From the NCBI GenBank assembly GCA_937863945.1, contig CALMIB010000082.1, positions 1-5,537 of the forward strand: DNA of 5,537 nucleotides. Reading direction: 5' to 3'. Shown here one piece after another: positions 1 to 5,537 of this stretch; position 1 is the first letter of the stretch; the number at the start of each line of letters is the position of its first letter. Origin of the DNA: an uncultured Longilinea sp. (GTDB lineage Bacteria; Chloroflexota; Anaerolineae; Anaerolineales; Anaerolineaceae). The notes beneath the pieces were generated by a model. It was not told the DNA's origin and did not search any database. It saw only the letters and a list, made by a program, of their open reading frames with translations. A program made the translations under genes and the position numbers.

Positions 1-51
1 CAGCGGCCGCCATTCAACCTATGATTTGCCGTGCCCTGCCTGGTAACGGAC

Positions 52-88
52 AAAAAAAGCCGGATGGCGCAATTTTTGCCCATCCGGC
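52..88 (-). terminator. Rho-independent terminator of the nuo operon
   Basis: On the minus strand GCCGGATGG (80-88 on the complement) pairs perfectly over 9 bp with CCATCCGGC (59-67), around a 12-base loop GCAAAAATTGCG that may add two inner pairs. Seven Ts follow directly (52-58). GC-rich stem plus T tract is the classic intrinsic terminator. It lies 62 bases after the nuoN stop and no coding sequence crosses it. On the plus strand no T tract follows the stem, so it acts in one direction only. Confidence 0.9.
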
Positions 89-150
89 GTCCAATTCTCT
101 CGATCTTCTCAAACCTGCTCTGCGTGTCCTGTGTTTTTCTTGGTAGCTTT
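89..150 (-). other. 3' untranslated segment between nuoN and the terminator
   Basis: This 62-base stretch is noncoding and, read on the minus strand, is purine-rich with spaced C residues: CTACCAAGAAAA, ACACAGG, ACACGCAGAG, CAGG, GAGAAGATCGAGAG. Base composition differs sharply from the GC3-biased genes beside it. I see no RNA gene or open frame. It may be a decayed intergenic repeat or simply the operon's 3' UTR. Confidence 0.5.
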
Positions 151-1602
151 CTACTGAATCCGCATCAGCGCCTGTTTGGCCAGCTCGAGCAGCCAGTTGG
201 GCGCGAAGGCCAACCCCACCACCGCCAGCGCCGAAACCACCGTCACCAGCGAAAGCGCGGCGTCGCGCCGCACGGCCGGCTCGCCCGGGCGCATGAACAT
301 GATCACCACAACGCGCAGGTAGTAATACGCCGACAGCACCGAGGTCAGCAACCCGATCAACGCCAGGCTGATGTAGCCGGCCTGCACCGCCGTGCTGAAC
401 AGGTAAAACTTGCCCCAGAAGCCCATCGTCAGCGGCACGCCGGCAAATGAGAGCATGAACACCAGCATGCACACCGCCAACCAGGGATATTTCTTGCCCA
501 GCCCGGCGTAATCGTCCAGTTCCAGCCCGCGGCCTTCGGCCTGCTCCAGCGAGGTCACCACCGCCCACGCGCCAAAACTGGTCAACCCGTAGGCCACCAG
601 GTAGAACAGCATGGCCGCCAGCGAATTGCCGGCCACCTCGCCGTTGCCGTAGGGCACAAACGCCATCAGCAGGTAGCCGGCATTGGCGATGCTGGAATAG
701 GCCAGCAGGCGTTTGATGTTCTTTTGCACAATGGCCAGCAGGTTGCCGACGATCATGGTCAGCGCCGCCATGACCCACAGGATGGGCGTAATTTCTGCCG
801 CCAGGCCGGGGAAAATGGTGAGGAACACGCGCATCAGCGCGGCGAACCCGGCCGCCTTGACCGCCACCGACATAAAGCCGGTCACGGGCGTCGGCGCACC
901 CTGGTACACGTCGGGCGTCCACATGTGCAGCGGTACCGCGGCCACCTTGAAGCCGAAGCCGATCACGGCCATGCCGGCGCCGGCGATGAACAGCGGCAGG
1001 TTGACCGAGCCGCCCGCCAACGCTGCCTGGATGCCCAACAAATCGGTGTGCGCGGTGCTGGCGAAGATCAACGCCACGCCGTACAGCAGGAAGGCCGAAG
1101 CCAGGCAGCCCAGCAGGAAGTATTTGAGCGCCGCTTCTTCCGATTCAGACCGCGGGCGGGCAAAACCCGCCAGCACGTACAGCGGAATCGAGAGCAGTTC
1201 CAGCGCCAGGAAGACGATGATCATGTCGTAGGCCTGCGCCATCAACAGCATGCCGCTGATCGAGAAGAGCAGCAGCACATAATACTCACCGCGCTCGATC
1301 TTCATGCGTTTAAGGTAGTCGTACGCCAGGGCGATCCCGGCGATGCCCGCCGAAAGGATGATCACGTCCAGGAATACCGCGAACCCATCCAGCACGGCCA
1401 TGCCGTTGAAGGCCGTTTCGCTGCGCCCGCGCATCGCCAGGCTCAGGCCCAGCGCGGCGCCCAGCCCCAGCACGGCCAGCAGCGCGATCACGCCCTTGCG
1501 GTTTTCGGGCAGGAACAGGTCAATGATCAGCAGAAACACCGCCCAACCAGCCACCACCAGCACCGGGAGAATTGCGTAAAGGTCATTCCAGTTCAAATTC
1601 AT
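151..1602 (-). CDS. nuoN: NADH-quinone oxidoreductase subunit N (NuoN)
   Basis: NuoN (ND2-like) is the antiporter-like subunit nearest the quinone-binding part of complex I and translocates protons across the cytoplasmic membrane. The protein has 483 residues, against 485 in E. coli, with about 14 predicted helices from residue 8 to 478. The antiporter core is at about 125-425. Key residues are visible: Glu135 (FLALELLSIPLYVLAGF), Lys160 (SEEAALKYFLLG), Lys219 with His226 (GFGFKVAAVPLHMWTPDVYQ), Lys249 (SVAVKAAGFAALMR), Lys294/Lys297 (VQKNIKRLLAYSSIANAGY) and Lys398 (GFWGKFYLF). NuoN has lysine here where NuoM has glutamate, which separates the two paralogues. The start has GGAGG at 6 bases. 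It is the last gene of the operon: its TAG stop is 62 bases before an intrinsic terminator. No truncation or missing key residue is seen. Confidence 0.98.
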   Translation of the reverse strand: MNLNWNDLYAILPVLVVAGWAVFLLIIDLFLPENRKGVIALLAVLGLGAALGLSLAMRGRSETAFNGMAVLDGFAVFLDVIILSAGIAGIALAYDYLKRMKIERGEYYVLLLFSISGMLLMAQAYDMIIVFLALELLSIPLYVLAGFARPRSESEEAALKYFLLGCLASAFLLYGVALIFASTAHTDLLGIQAALAGGSVNLPLFIAGAGMAVIGFGFKVAAVPLHMWTPDVYQGAPTPVTGFMSVAVKAAGFAALMRVFLTIFPGLAAEITPILWVMAALTMIVGNLLAIVQKNIKRLLAYSSIANAGYLLMAFVPYGNGEVAGNSLAAMLFYLVAYGLTSFGAWAVVTSLEQAEGRGLELDDYAGLGKKYPWLAVCMLVFMLSFAGVPLTMGFWGKFYLFSTAVQAGYISLALIGLLTSVLSAYYYLRVVVIMFMRPGEPAVRRDAALSLVTVVSALAVVGLAFAPNWLLELAKQALMRIQ

Positions 1603-1608
1603 TCGGAT

Positions 1609-1613
1609 CCTCC
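1609..1613 (-). promoter_or_regulatory. Ribosome binding site of nuoN, abutting the nuoM stop
   Basis: The minus strand reads TAAGGGAGGATCCGAATG: the nuoM stop codon runs straight into GGGAGG, which lies 6 bases before the nuoN ATG. A ribosome ending nuoM would cover this site, so translational coupling of M and N is likely (inference). Confidence 0.85.
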
Positions 1614-1614
1614 C

Positions 1615-3105
1615 TTAGGGCAGCGCCACCAGGGCCACCAGGTTCTCAACGGCCGGATTGATCAGGTTGAAGAACGGCTGCGGGTACAGGCCGATCCAGA
1701 AGATCAACACCAGCAGCGGCACCAGGATGGCGATCTCGCGCAGGTTGAGGTCTTTCAGGCCCTGGTTTTCGGCGTGTTTGACCGGCCCCAGGAAGACTTT
1801 TTCGAACATGTGCAACAGGTACACCGCTGCCAAAATCACGCCCAGCGTGGCCAGCCCCGCGAACCACGGGCTGCCCAGCGCGGTGGACCCAAACGCGCCC
1901 ACCAGAATGGTGAACTCGCCCACGAAGCCGTTCAGCCCGGGCAAGCCCATCGACGACAGCGTGATGATCAGCGCCAGCGCGCCCAGCACCGGCATCACCT
2001 TCCAGATGCCGCCAAAGGCTTCCATCTCGCGCGTGTGGCGGCGCTCATAGAGCATGCCCACGAAGAGGAACAGCGCGCCGGTGCTCAGGCCGTGGTTGAC
2101 CATTTGCAAAATCGCTCCGCTGATGCCCTGCGGATTGAGCGCGGCGATGCCCAGCATCACAAAGCCCAGGTGGCTGACCGAAGAATAGGCCACCAGCTTC
2201 TTGACATCCTTCTGCAGGTACGAAACCATCGCGCCGTAGAGGATGCCCACCACCGCCAGCCCGCCGATCCACGGCGCCAACTGGCGCGTGGCTTCGGGGA
2301 AGAGCGGCAGGTTGAAGCGCAGGAAGCCGTAGGTGCCCATCTTGAGCAGCACGCCCGCCAGGATGACCGAGCCGGCCGTCGGCGCTTCGACGTGTGCGTC
2401 GGGCAACCAGGTGTGCAGCGGGAACATGGGCACTTTGATGGCAAAGGCGATGCCAAACGCCAGGAAGAGCAGCGTCTGCGCCCCGGCGAACAACTCGCGG
2501 CTGTTAATCAGCTCGTCCATCGCAAAGGTGTGCGCCTGACCCGCCAGGAAGATGATCGCCAGCAGCATCAGGATCGAGCCGGCCATGGTGAACAGGAAGA
2601 ACTTGACGGCGGCGTAAATGCGCCGCTCGCCGCCCCACACGCCGATCAGGAAGTACATCGGCACCAGGGTGAATTCCCAGAAGATGTAAAACAGCACCAA
2701 ATCCTGCGCCAGGAAGACGCCCATCATGCCCACTTCCAGCAGCAGGAAGAACAGCATGAAGCCTTTGACGCGCTCCTGCACCGCCGACCAGGTGGACAGG
2801 ATGGCGATGGGCGTCAGCAGCGCGGTCAGCAGCACCATCAGGATGCTGATGCCGTCAACGCCCATGAAGAACTGCACCGGCATACCGCCCACCGTCAACC
2901 AGGCCTGTTTCACCACCAGTTGCAGCCCGGCAGTTTGCGTCTGGAACTGCGCCAGCAGCCACAGCGAAGCGCCGAACACCGCCAACGTGGTTGCCAGGGC
3001 CACCGCGCGGATGGCGTTCTTCTGCTCCGGTTTCAGCAATAGAATGATCAAGAACCCGACCAGCGGGAGAAAAGTCACCAGGATGAGAGGATTGCCTAAG
3101 TTCAT
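1615..3105 (-). CDS. nuoM: NADH-quinone oxidoreductase subunit M (NuoM)
   Basis: NuoM (ND4-like) is the middle antiporter-like proton-pumping subunit of the complex I membrane arm, expected to have 14 helices. The protein has 496 residues, near the family norm. The antiporter core spans about 130-425. Signature residues are visible: Glu144 (YIFWEFTLVPMYFLIG), Lys224 with His231 (FAIKVPMFPLHTWLPDAHVE), Lys255 (AGVLLKMGTYGFLR), His312 (SSVSHLGFVMLG), His338 (VNHGLSTGALFL) and Glu397 (GLPGLNGFVGEF). These match the essential E. coli Glu144, Lys234, Lys265 and Glu407 with a constant shift of ten after the first. The frame is open for 57 more codons upstream, but that stretch overlaps nuoL, is rich in Trp/Cys/Pro, and lacks family similarity. 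The ATG at 3103-3105 has GAGGA in front and begins MNLGNPLILVTFLP, a normal first helix. nuoN begins 12 bases after its TAA. Confidence 0.98.
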   Translation of the reverse strand: MNLGNPLILVTFLPLVGFLIILLLKPEQKNAIRAVALATTLAVFGASLWLLAQFQTQTAGLQLVVKQAWLTVGGMPVQFFMGVDGISILMVLLTALLTPIAILSTWSAVQERVKGFMLFFLLLEVGMMGVFLAQDLVLFYIFWEFTLVPMYFLIGVWGGERRIYAAVKFFLFTMAGSILMLLAIIFLAGQAHTFAMDELINSRELFAGAQTLLFLAFGIAFAIKVPMFPLHTWLPDAHVEAPTAGSVILAGVLLKMGTYGFLRFNLPLFPEATRQLAPWIGGLAVVGILYGAMVSYLQKDVKKLVAYSSVSHLGFVMLGIAALNPQGISGAILQMVNHGLSTGALFLFVGMLYERRHTREMEAFGGIWKVMPVLGALALIITLSSMGLPGLNGFVGEFTILVGAFGSTALGSPWFAGLATLGVILAAVYLLHMFEKVFLGPVKHAENQGLKDLNLREIAILVPLLVLIFWIGLYPQPFFNLINPAVENLVALVALP

Positions 3106-3111
3106 AACCCG

Positions 3112-3116
3112 TCCTC
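3112..3116 (-). promoter_or_regulatory. Ribosome binding site of nuoM, deciding its start
   Basis: GAGGA lies 6 bases before the ATG at 3103-3105, within the nuoL-nuoM gap. It supports the 496-residue NuoM over the 553-residue upstream extension that would overlap the 3' end of nuoL. Confidence 0.7.
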
Positions 3117-3142
3117 GACGTACAGAATGTCCACTGCCAGGT

Positions 3143-5125
3143 TCAACGGAAGGAAACCGTTGCCAGGTAAGCCAGCACGGCCACCACGCCCGCCAGCACG
3201 GCCAGCGCGTAGGTGCGCACGTAGCCGGTTTGCAGCCTGCGAACCAACTGCGCCAGCATGGAGAACAGGCTGGCAATACCGTTCACCAAACCGTCGATCA
3301 CGCCCTGATCCACCGGCCCGGCCAGGAACCCGGACAGCGCCTGGTAGGGCCGCACGATCACCGCGTGGTACAGCTCGTCCACTTTCCATTTGCTTTCCAT
3401 GCCGCGGTACACCGGCCCCAGCGGGCGGGCCAGCGGGTCGGGGGTTTTGGCGTCGGCCAGCGGCTTGCGGCCGTAGATCAGCCAGGCGATCAGGATGCCT
3501 GCCAGCGCCACCGCCAGAGAACCCGCCGCCACCGGCAGCAGGAATTCGCCCGCGTGCACTTCGGCCAGGCTGTGCTCCAGCCAGTGCTCCAGCCACAGGC
3601 TGCCGGGCAGGTTGAGCGCGCCGCCGCCGATGGAGAGCAGCGCCAGCACGATCAGCGGCACGGTCACCACGGCCGGGCTTTCGCCGGCATGGCCGGCCGC
3701 GTCGCTGCGCGGCTGGCCGAAGAAGACCATCAACACCTGCCGTCCCATATAAAAGGCAGTGAAAAAGGCTGCGATGAGCAGCACGATGAAAACGCCCGGC
3801 TGCTGCTGGCTGGCATAGGCCAGGATTTCGTCCTTCGAAAAGAAGCCGGCCAGCGGAGCAATCCCCGCCAGCGCCAGCGAGCCGATCAGGTACACCCAGA
3901 ACGTCACCGGCATGCGCTTGCGCAGCCCGCCCATGTTGCGCATATCCTGCGGATCGAGGTGATGCCCGTTGTGCCCATGTTCCGCGCCGTGCTCCATGCC
4001 CAGGATGACCGAGCCGGCCGAGAGGAACAGCAGCGCCTTGAAGAAGGCATGCGTGGTCAGGTGGAACATGCCCGCCACAGTCGCGCCCATGCCCACCGCC
4101 GCCACCATAAAGCCCAACTGACTGATGGTCGAGTAGGCCAGCACCTTCTTAATGTCGTACTGCCCCACGGCAATCGTTGCCGCGAAGATGGCGGTGGCTG
4201 CGCCCACCCAGGTGACCGCGTTTTGCGCCGCCGGCACCAGCACAAACAGCGCCTGCGAGCGCGCCACCAGGTACACGCCGGCCGTCACCATCGTGGCGGC
4301 ATGGATCAGCGCCGAAACCGGCGTCGGGCCGGCCATGGCATCCGGCAGCCACACGTACAGCGGGATCTGCGCCGATTTGCCGGTCACGCCCAGCAGCATG
4401 AACAGCGTGATCGCCAGCACCACCCACGGCGTGGCGGCGGCCACCTGCGGCGCCTGCGCGAAGATGACGGCGAAATCAAAGCTCTTGAAGTTCCAGAACA
4501 GGAAGAACAGCGCCAGCAGCAGGCCAAAGTCGCCGATGCGGTTGACCACGAAGGCTTTCTTGGCGGCCTGCGCGTTGCCAATGCCGTCCTTGCCTTTTTC
4601 AAACCAGAAGCCGATCAACAAATAAGAGCACAGCCCCACGCCTTCCCACCCGACGAACAGCATCAGGTAGTTGTCGGCGCTCACCAGGATCATCATCATT
4701 GCGATGAACAGGTTGAGATAAACGAAGAAGCGGCGGAAGCGCAGCGGGTCGCCGTTGTGGCGCACGTCGCTGTGCATATAACCGATCGAATAGATGTGGA
4801 TGAGCGTGCCCACGCCCGAAACGACCAGCATCATCAGCACCGAGAGCGTATCCACGCGGAAGGCCCAGCGCACGCTCAGGTCGCCGACGCGGATCCAATC
4901 CACCAGCGGAACGGTCGCGCCTTCGGGGCTGCGGGTCAGGCCGAGCGCCAGCAGGACGGCCACCACGAACGCGCCGCCCGAAGCCAGGCTGGCCAGCACG
5001 CCGATGCCCCGCTCACCCAGCCGCTTGCCCACCAGCAGGTTCAACACCAGCCCGATGGCCGGCAGGAACACCACCCATGGAACAAGGGCAAAATTCGGGT
5101 CCATCAGTGCAGTTTCCAATTGCAT
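3143..5125 (-). CDS. nuoL: NADH-quinone oxidoreductase subunit L (NuoL)
   Basis: NuoL (ND5-like) is the distal antiporter-like proton pump of complex I and carries the long lateral helix along the membrane arm. The protein has 660 residues, somewhat longer than the 613 of E. coli. The ND5-type N-terminal segment is at about 80-130 (FRVDTLSVLMM, SIGYMHSD) and the proton-antiporter core at about 145-435. Key residues are present: Glu161 (VGWEGVGLCSYLLIGFW), Arg196/Asp199 (NRIGDFG), Lys250 (TGKSAQIPLYVWLPDAMAGP), His275 (SALIHAATMVTAGVYL), His355/His359, Lys363 (HAFFKALLFLSAGS) and Lys431-Asp432 (FFSKDEIL). The His-rich loop 378-389 precedes MRNMGGLRKRMP. The C-terminus has a helix at about 532-551, the probable lateral amphipathic helix at about 570-630, and a terminal anchor at about 637-656. 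The start is fixed by AAGGAG; Met8 has no such site. Stop TGA, then 37 bases to nuoM. Confidence 0.98.
   Translation of the reverse strand: MQLETALMDPNFALVPWVVFLPAIGLVLNLLVGKRLGERGIGVLASLASGGAFVVAVLLALGLTRSPEGATVPLVDWIRVGDLSVRWAFRVDTLSVLMMLVVSGVGTLIHIYSIGYMHSDVRHNGDPLRFRRFFVYLNLFIAMMMILVSADNYLMLFVGWEGVGLCSYLLIGFWFEKGKDGIGNAQAAKKAFVVNRIGDFGLLLALFFLFWNFKSFDFAVIFAQAPQVAAATPWVVLAITLFMLLGVTGKSAQIPLYVWLPDAMAGPTPVSALIHAATMVTAGVYLVARSQALFVLVPAAQNAVTWVGAATAIFAATIAVGQYDIKKVLAYSTISQLGFMVAAVGMGATVAGMFHLTTHAFFKALLFLSAGSVILGMEHGAEHGHNGHHLDPQDMRNMGGLRKRMPVTFWVYLIGSLALAGIAPLAGFFSKDEILAYASQQQPGVFIVLLIAAFFTAFYMGRQVLMVFFGQPRSDAAGHAGESPAVVTVPLIVLALLSIGGGALNLPGSLWLEHWLEHSLAEVHAGEFLLPVAAGSLAVALAGILIAWLIYGRKPLADAKTPDPLARPLGPVYRGMESKWKVDELYHAVIVRPYQALSGFLAGPVDQGVIDGLVNGIASLFSMLAQLVRRLQTGYVRTYALAVLAGVVAVLAYLATVSFR
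3144..3162 (-). other. Small inverted repeat overlapping the nuoL stop codon
   Basis: On the minus strand CAACGG, a 7-base loop (TTTCCTT) and CCGTTG form a 6-bp perfect stem. Its last bases overlap the TGA of nuoL (3143-3145). No T tract follows, so it is not an intrinsic terminator. It could affect mRNA processing or stability between nuoL and nuoM, or it could be chance. The sequence shows only the repeat; any function is inference. Confidence 0.35.
3572..3595 (-). repeat. Two perfect tandem 12-bp units inside nuoL
   Basis: On the minus strand the unit TGGCTGGAGCAC occurs twice head to tail, exactly in the coding frame, and encodes Trp-Leu-Glu-His twice (NuoL residues 511-518). Codon use is identical in both copies, so this looks like a recent in-frame slippage duplication. 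A convergent WLEHWLE motif in the family is the alternative. Confidence 0.8.
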
Positions 5126-5131
5126 ATCCTT

Positions 5132-5137
5132 CTCCTT
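5132..5137 (-). promoter_or_regulatory. Ribosome binding site of nuoL
   Basis: AAGGAG lies 6 bases before the ATG at 5123-5125, in the 25-base gap after nuoK. This near-consensus site selects Met1 (MQLETAL) over the internal Met8, which has no purine-rich stretch at suitable spacing. Confidence 0.85.
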
Positions 5138-5150
5138 GAGGGACCTGAGA

Positions 5151-5453
5151 TCAGCCCTTCAGGCTGCTGAGTTCGTCCACGTTGATGCTGTTACGCGAGC
5201 GGAAGATGGTCACGATCAGGGCCAGGCCCACCGCCACCTCAGCCGCCGCCACCACCATCACAAAGAACACGAACAACTGCCCGCTGAGCACCTGGTAGTA
5301 CGCGGCAAAGGCCACGAACAAAATGTTGGCCGCATTGAACATCAACTCCAGCGACATGAACAAAATGATGGCATTGCGCCGCAAAATCACCCCCAACAGG
5401 CCCAGGGTGAAAAGAATCCCGGAAAGGATCAAATAATAAATCATTGACATCAT
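5151..5453 (-). CDS. nuoK: NADH-quinone oxidoreductase subunit K (NuoK)
   Basis: NuoK is a small membrane-arm subunit of complex I, homologous to ND4L/MrpC. It helps carry the conformational or proton signal from the quinone site to the antiporter-like subunits in the cytoplasmic membrane. The protein has 100 residues, the same length as E. coli NuoK. Three membrane helices lie at about 4-24, 29-50 and 60-83. The two conserved buried glutamates fall at Glu36 (in MSLELMFNAAN) and Glu72 (in VAAAEVAVGLAL), the same numbers as in E. coli. A conserved Arg-Arg pair follows helix 1 (LRRNAI). The tail NSINVDELSSLKG resembles the family's N-x-D...G ending. The first of three clustered ATGs (5453, 5450, 5444) is used because it gives the family numbering, but the second ATG has better spacing from GGAGG. 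The nuoL start follows after 25 bases. Confidence 0.97.
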   Translation of the reverse strand: MMSMIYYLILSGILFTLGLLGVILRRNAIILFMSLELMFNAANILFVAFAAYYQVLSGQLFVFFVMVVAAAEVAVGLALIVTIFRSRNSINVDELSSLKG

Positions 5454-5456
5454 TCA

Positions 5457-5461
5457 CCTCC
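5457..5461 (-). promoter_or_regulatory. Ribosome binding site of nuoK
   Basis: On the minus strand the start region reads AAGGTGGAGGTGATGATG. GGAGG sits 3 bases before the first ATG and 6 bases before the second. A weaker AAGG (5463-5466) lies 9 bases before the first ATG. Either ATG can be served, so the mature N-terminus may be MMSM or MSM. Confidence 0.75.
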
Positions 5462-5479
5462 ACCTTGCCGGAATATCGG

Positions 5480-5537
5480 TCAGGCTTTCTTCTCGAGGGC
5501 GGCGCGCCGGGCCTGGCGTTCTTTCCAATCGCCGCGG
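5480..5537 (-). CDS. nuoJ: Probable NuoJ, C-terminal end only (partial, runs off the right edge)
   Basis: Only the last 18 complete codons and the TGA stop (5480-5482) lie in the window. They encode a highly charged tail, RGDWKERQARRAALEKKA, with no membrane segment. The call rests mainly on position. In canonical nuo/nqo operons the gene directly before nuoK is nuoJ, a membrane-arm subunit next to NuoK, A and H, and some NuoJ proteins end in a charged cytoplasmic tail after the last helix. The stop lies 26 bases before the nuoK ATG. NuoI, another complex I subunit with a charged C-terminus, cannot be excluded from so short a fragment if gene order is altered. A second open frame runs to a TGA that directly abuts the nuoK ATG, but its Arg/Pro/Ser-rich translation looks like a shifted frame. 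Confidence 0.5.
   Translation of the reverse strand, partial: RGDWKERQARRAALEKKA

Noticed and set aside
1..51. Possible gene or promoter beyond the operon terminator
   Set aside because: The stretch is too short to read, with no start signal, RNA gene or recognisable coding frame. A GCGGCCGC palindrome at 3-10 is unremarkable in GC-rich DNA.
14..922. 302-codon minus-strand frame crossing the operon terminator
   Set aside because: It is a shifted frame of nuoN, with a Gly/Arg/Ala-rich translation, and it reads through a strong intrinsic terminator. No family resemblance.
724..3042. 772-codon open frame on the plus strand opposite nuoM and part of nuoN
   Set aside because: It is codon-aligned antisense to nuoM and nuoN. 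Stops there arise only where the real genes use TTA, CTA or TCA, codons that are rare in GC-rich genes. Its end is a CTA leucine codon of nuoM (codon 22). The translation is dominated by His, Gln, Arg and Gly, has no recognisable domain, and starts with TTG without a ribosome binding site.
3106..3276. 57-codon N-terminal extension of NuoM overlapping nuoL
   Set aside because: The extension is the shifted frame of the nuoL 3' end, rich in Trp, Cys and Pro. The ATG at 3105 has its own Shine-Dalgarno and gives a normal NuoM N-terminus.
2726..5170. 814-codon open frame on the plus strand opposite nuoL
   Set aside because: It is codon-aligned antisense to nuoL, where the absence of TTA, CTA and TCA codons leaves the complement open. 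The product is low-complexity His/Gln/Arg-rich with no family resemblance, while the opposite strand is a full, conserved NuoL.
5454..5537. Alternative frame at the right edge whose TGA directly abuts the nuoK ATG
   Set aside because: The spacing is attractive, but the translation is Arg/Pro/Ser-rich and lacks protein-like character. The other frame, ending at 5480, gives a plausible charged helical tail. Sequence beyond the edge would decide.
1..5537. An undescribed system (defence, mobile element, CRISPR, novel RNA)
   Set aside because: All but the short gaps and the left 150 bases is covered by intact, conserved complex I genes in canonical order. No transposase, direct-repeat array, integrase, att site or unusual gene was found on either strand.

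Overview
This is an ordinary, well-preserved piece of a core respiratory operon. The window holds the 3' end of a bacterial nuo operon, which encodes proton-pumping NADH:quinone oxidoreductase (respiratory complex I). Every gene is on the minus strand. In transcription order, from the right edge leftwards, they are the probable last codons of nuoJ, then complete nuoK, nuoL, nuoM and nuoN, followed by a clear intrinsic terminator. This is the canonical J-K-L-M-N order of 14-gene nuo/nqo operons.

Layout: 5480-5537 holds 18 charged C-terminal residues of the gene before nuoK, taken as nuoJ by position. nuoK (5151-5453), nuoL (3143-5125), nuoM (1615-3105) and nuoN (151-1602) follow, separated by 26, 25, 37 and 12 bases. 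Each complete gene has a purine-rich Shine-Dalgarno sequence at good spacing, and no promoter or terminator is visible between genes, so one polycistronic message is likely. Its promoter would lie beyond the right edge. Bases 89-150 are a purine-rich 3' untranslated segment (read on the minus strand). A 9-bp GC-rich hairpin with a T7 tract (52-88) ends the transcript. Bases 1-51 hold nothing I can identify. No stretch of 300 bases lacks a gene.

How the genes work together: NuoL, NuoM and NuoN are the three antiporter-like subunits of the membrane arm, and NuoK (with NuoJ) links them to the quinone-proximal part. The conserved charged residues used in proton translocation are all present: NuoK Glu36 and Glu72; NuoL Glu161, Lys250, Lys363 and Lys431/Asp432; NuoM Glu144, Lys224, Lys255 and Glu397; NuoN Glu135, Lys219, Lys249 and Lys398. 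The genes therefore look functional.

Organism: a GC-rich bacterium with strong GC3 bias. The overall look of the proteins (for example the His-rich NuoL loop) made me think of Chloroflexota such as Anaerolineae, but that is an impression from memory and weakly held. I found no mobile element, CRISPR, RNA gene or undescribed system. The points worth a second look are small: an in-frame 12-bp tandem duplication in nuoL, the His-rich loop in NuoL, a hairpin over the nuoL stop codon, a possibly repeat-derived 3' UTR, and clustered nuoK start codons.
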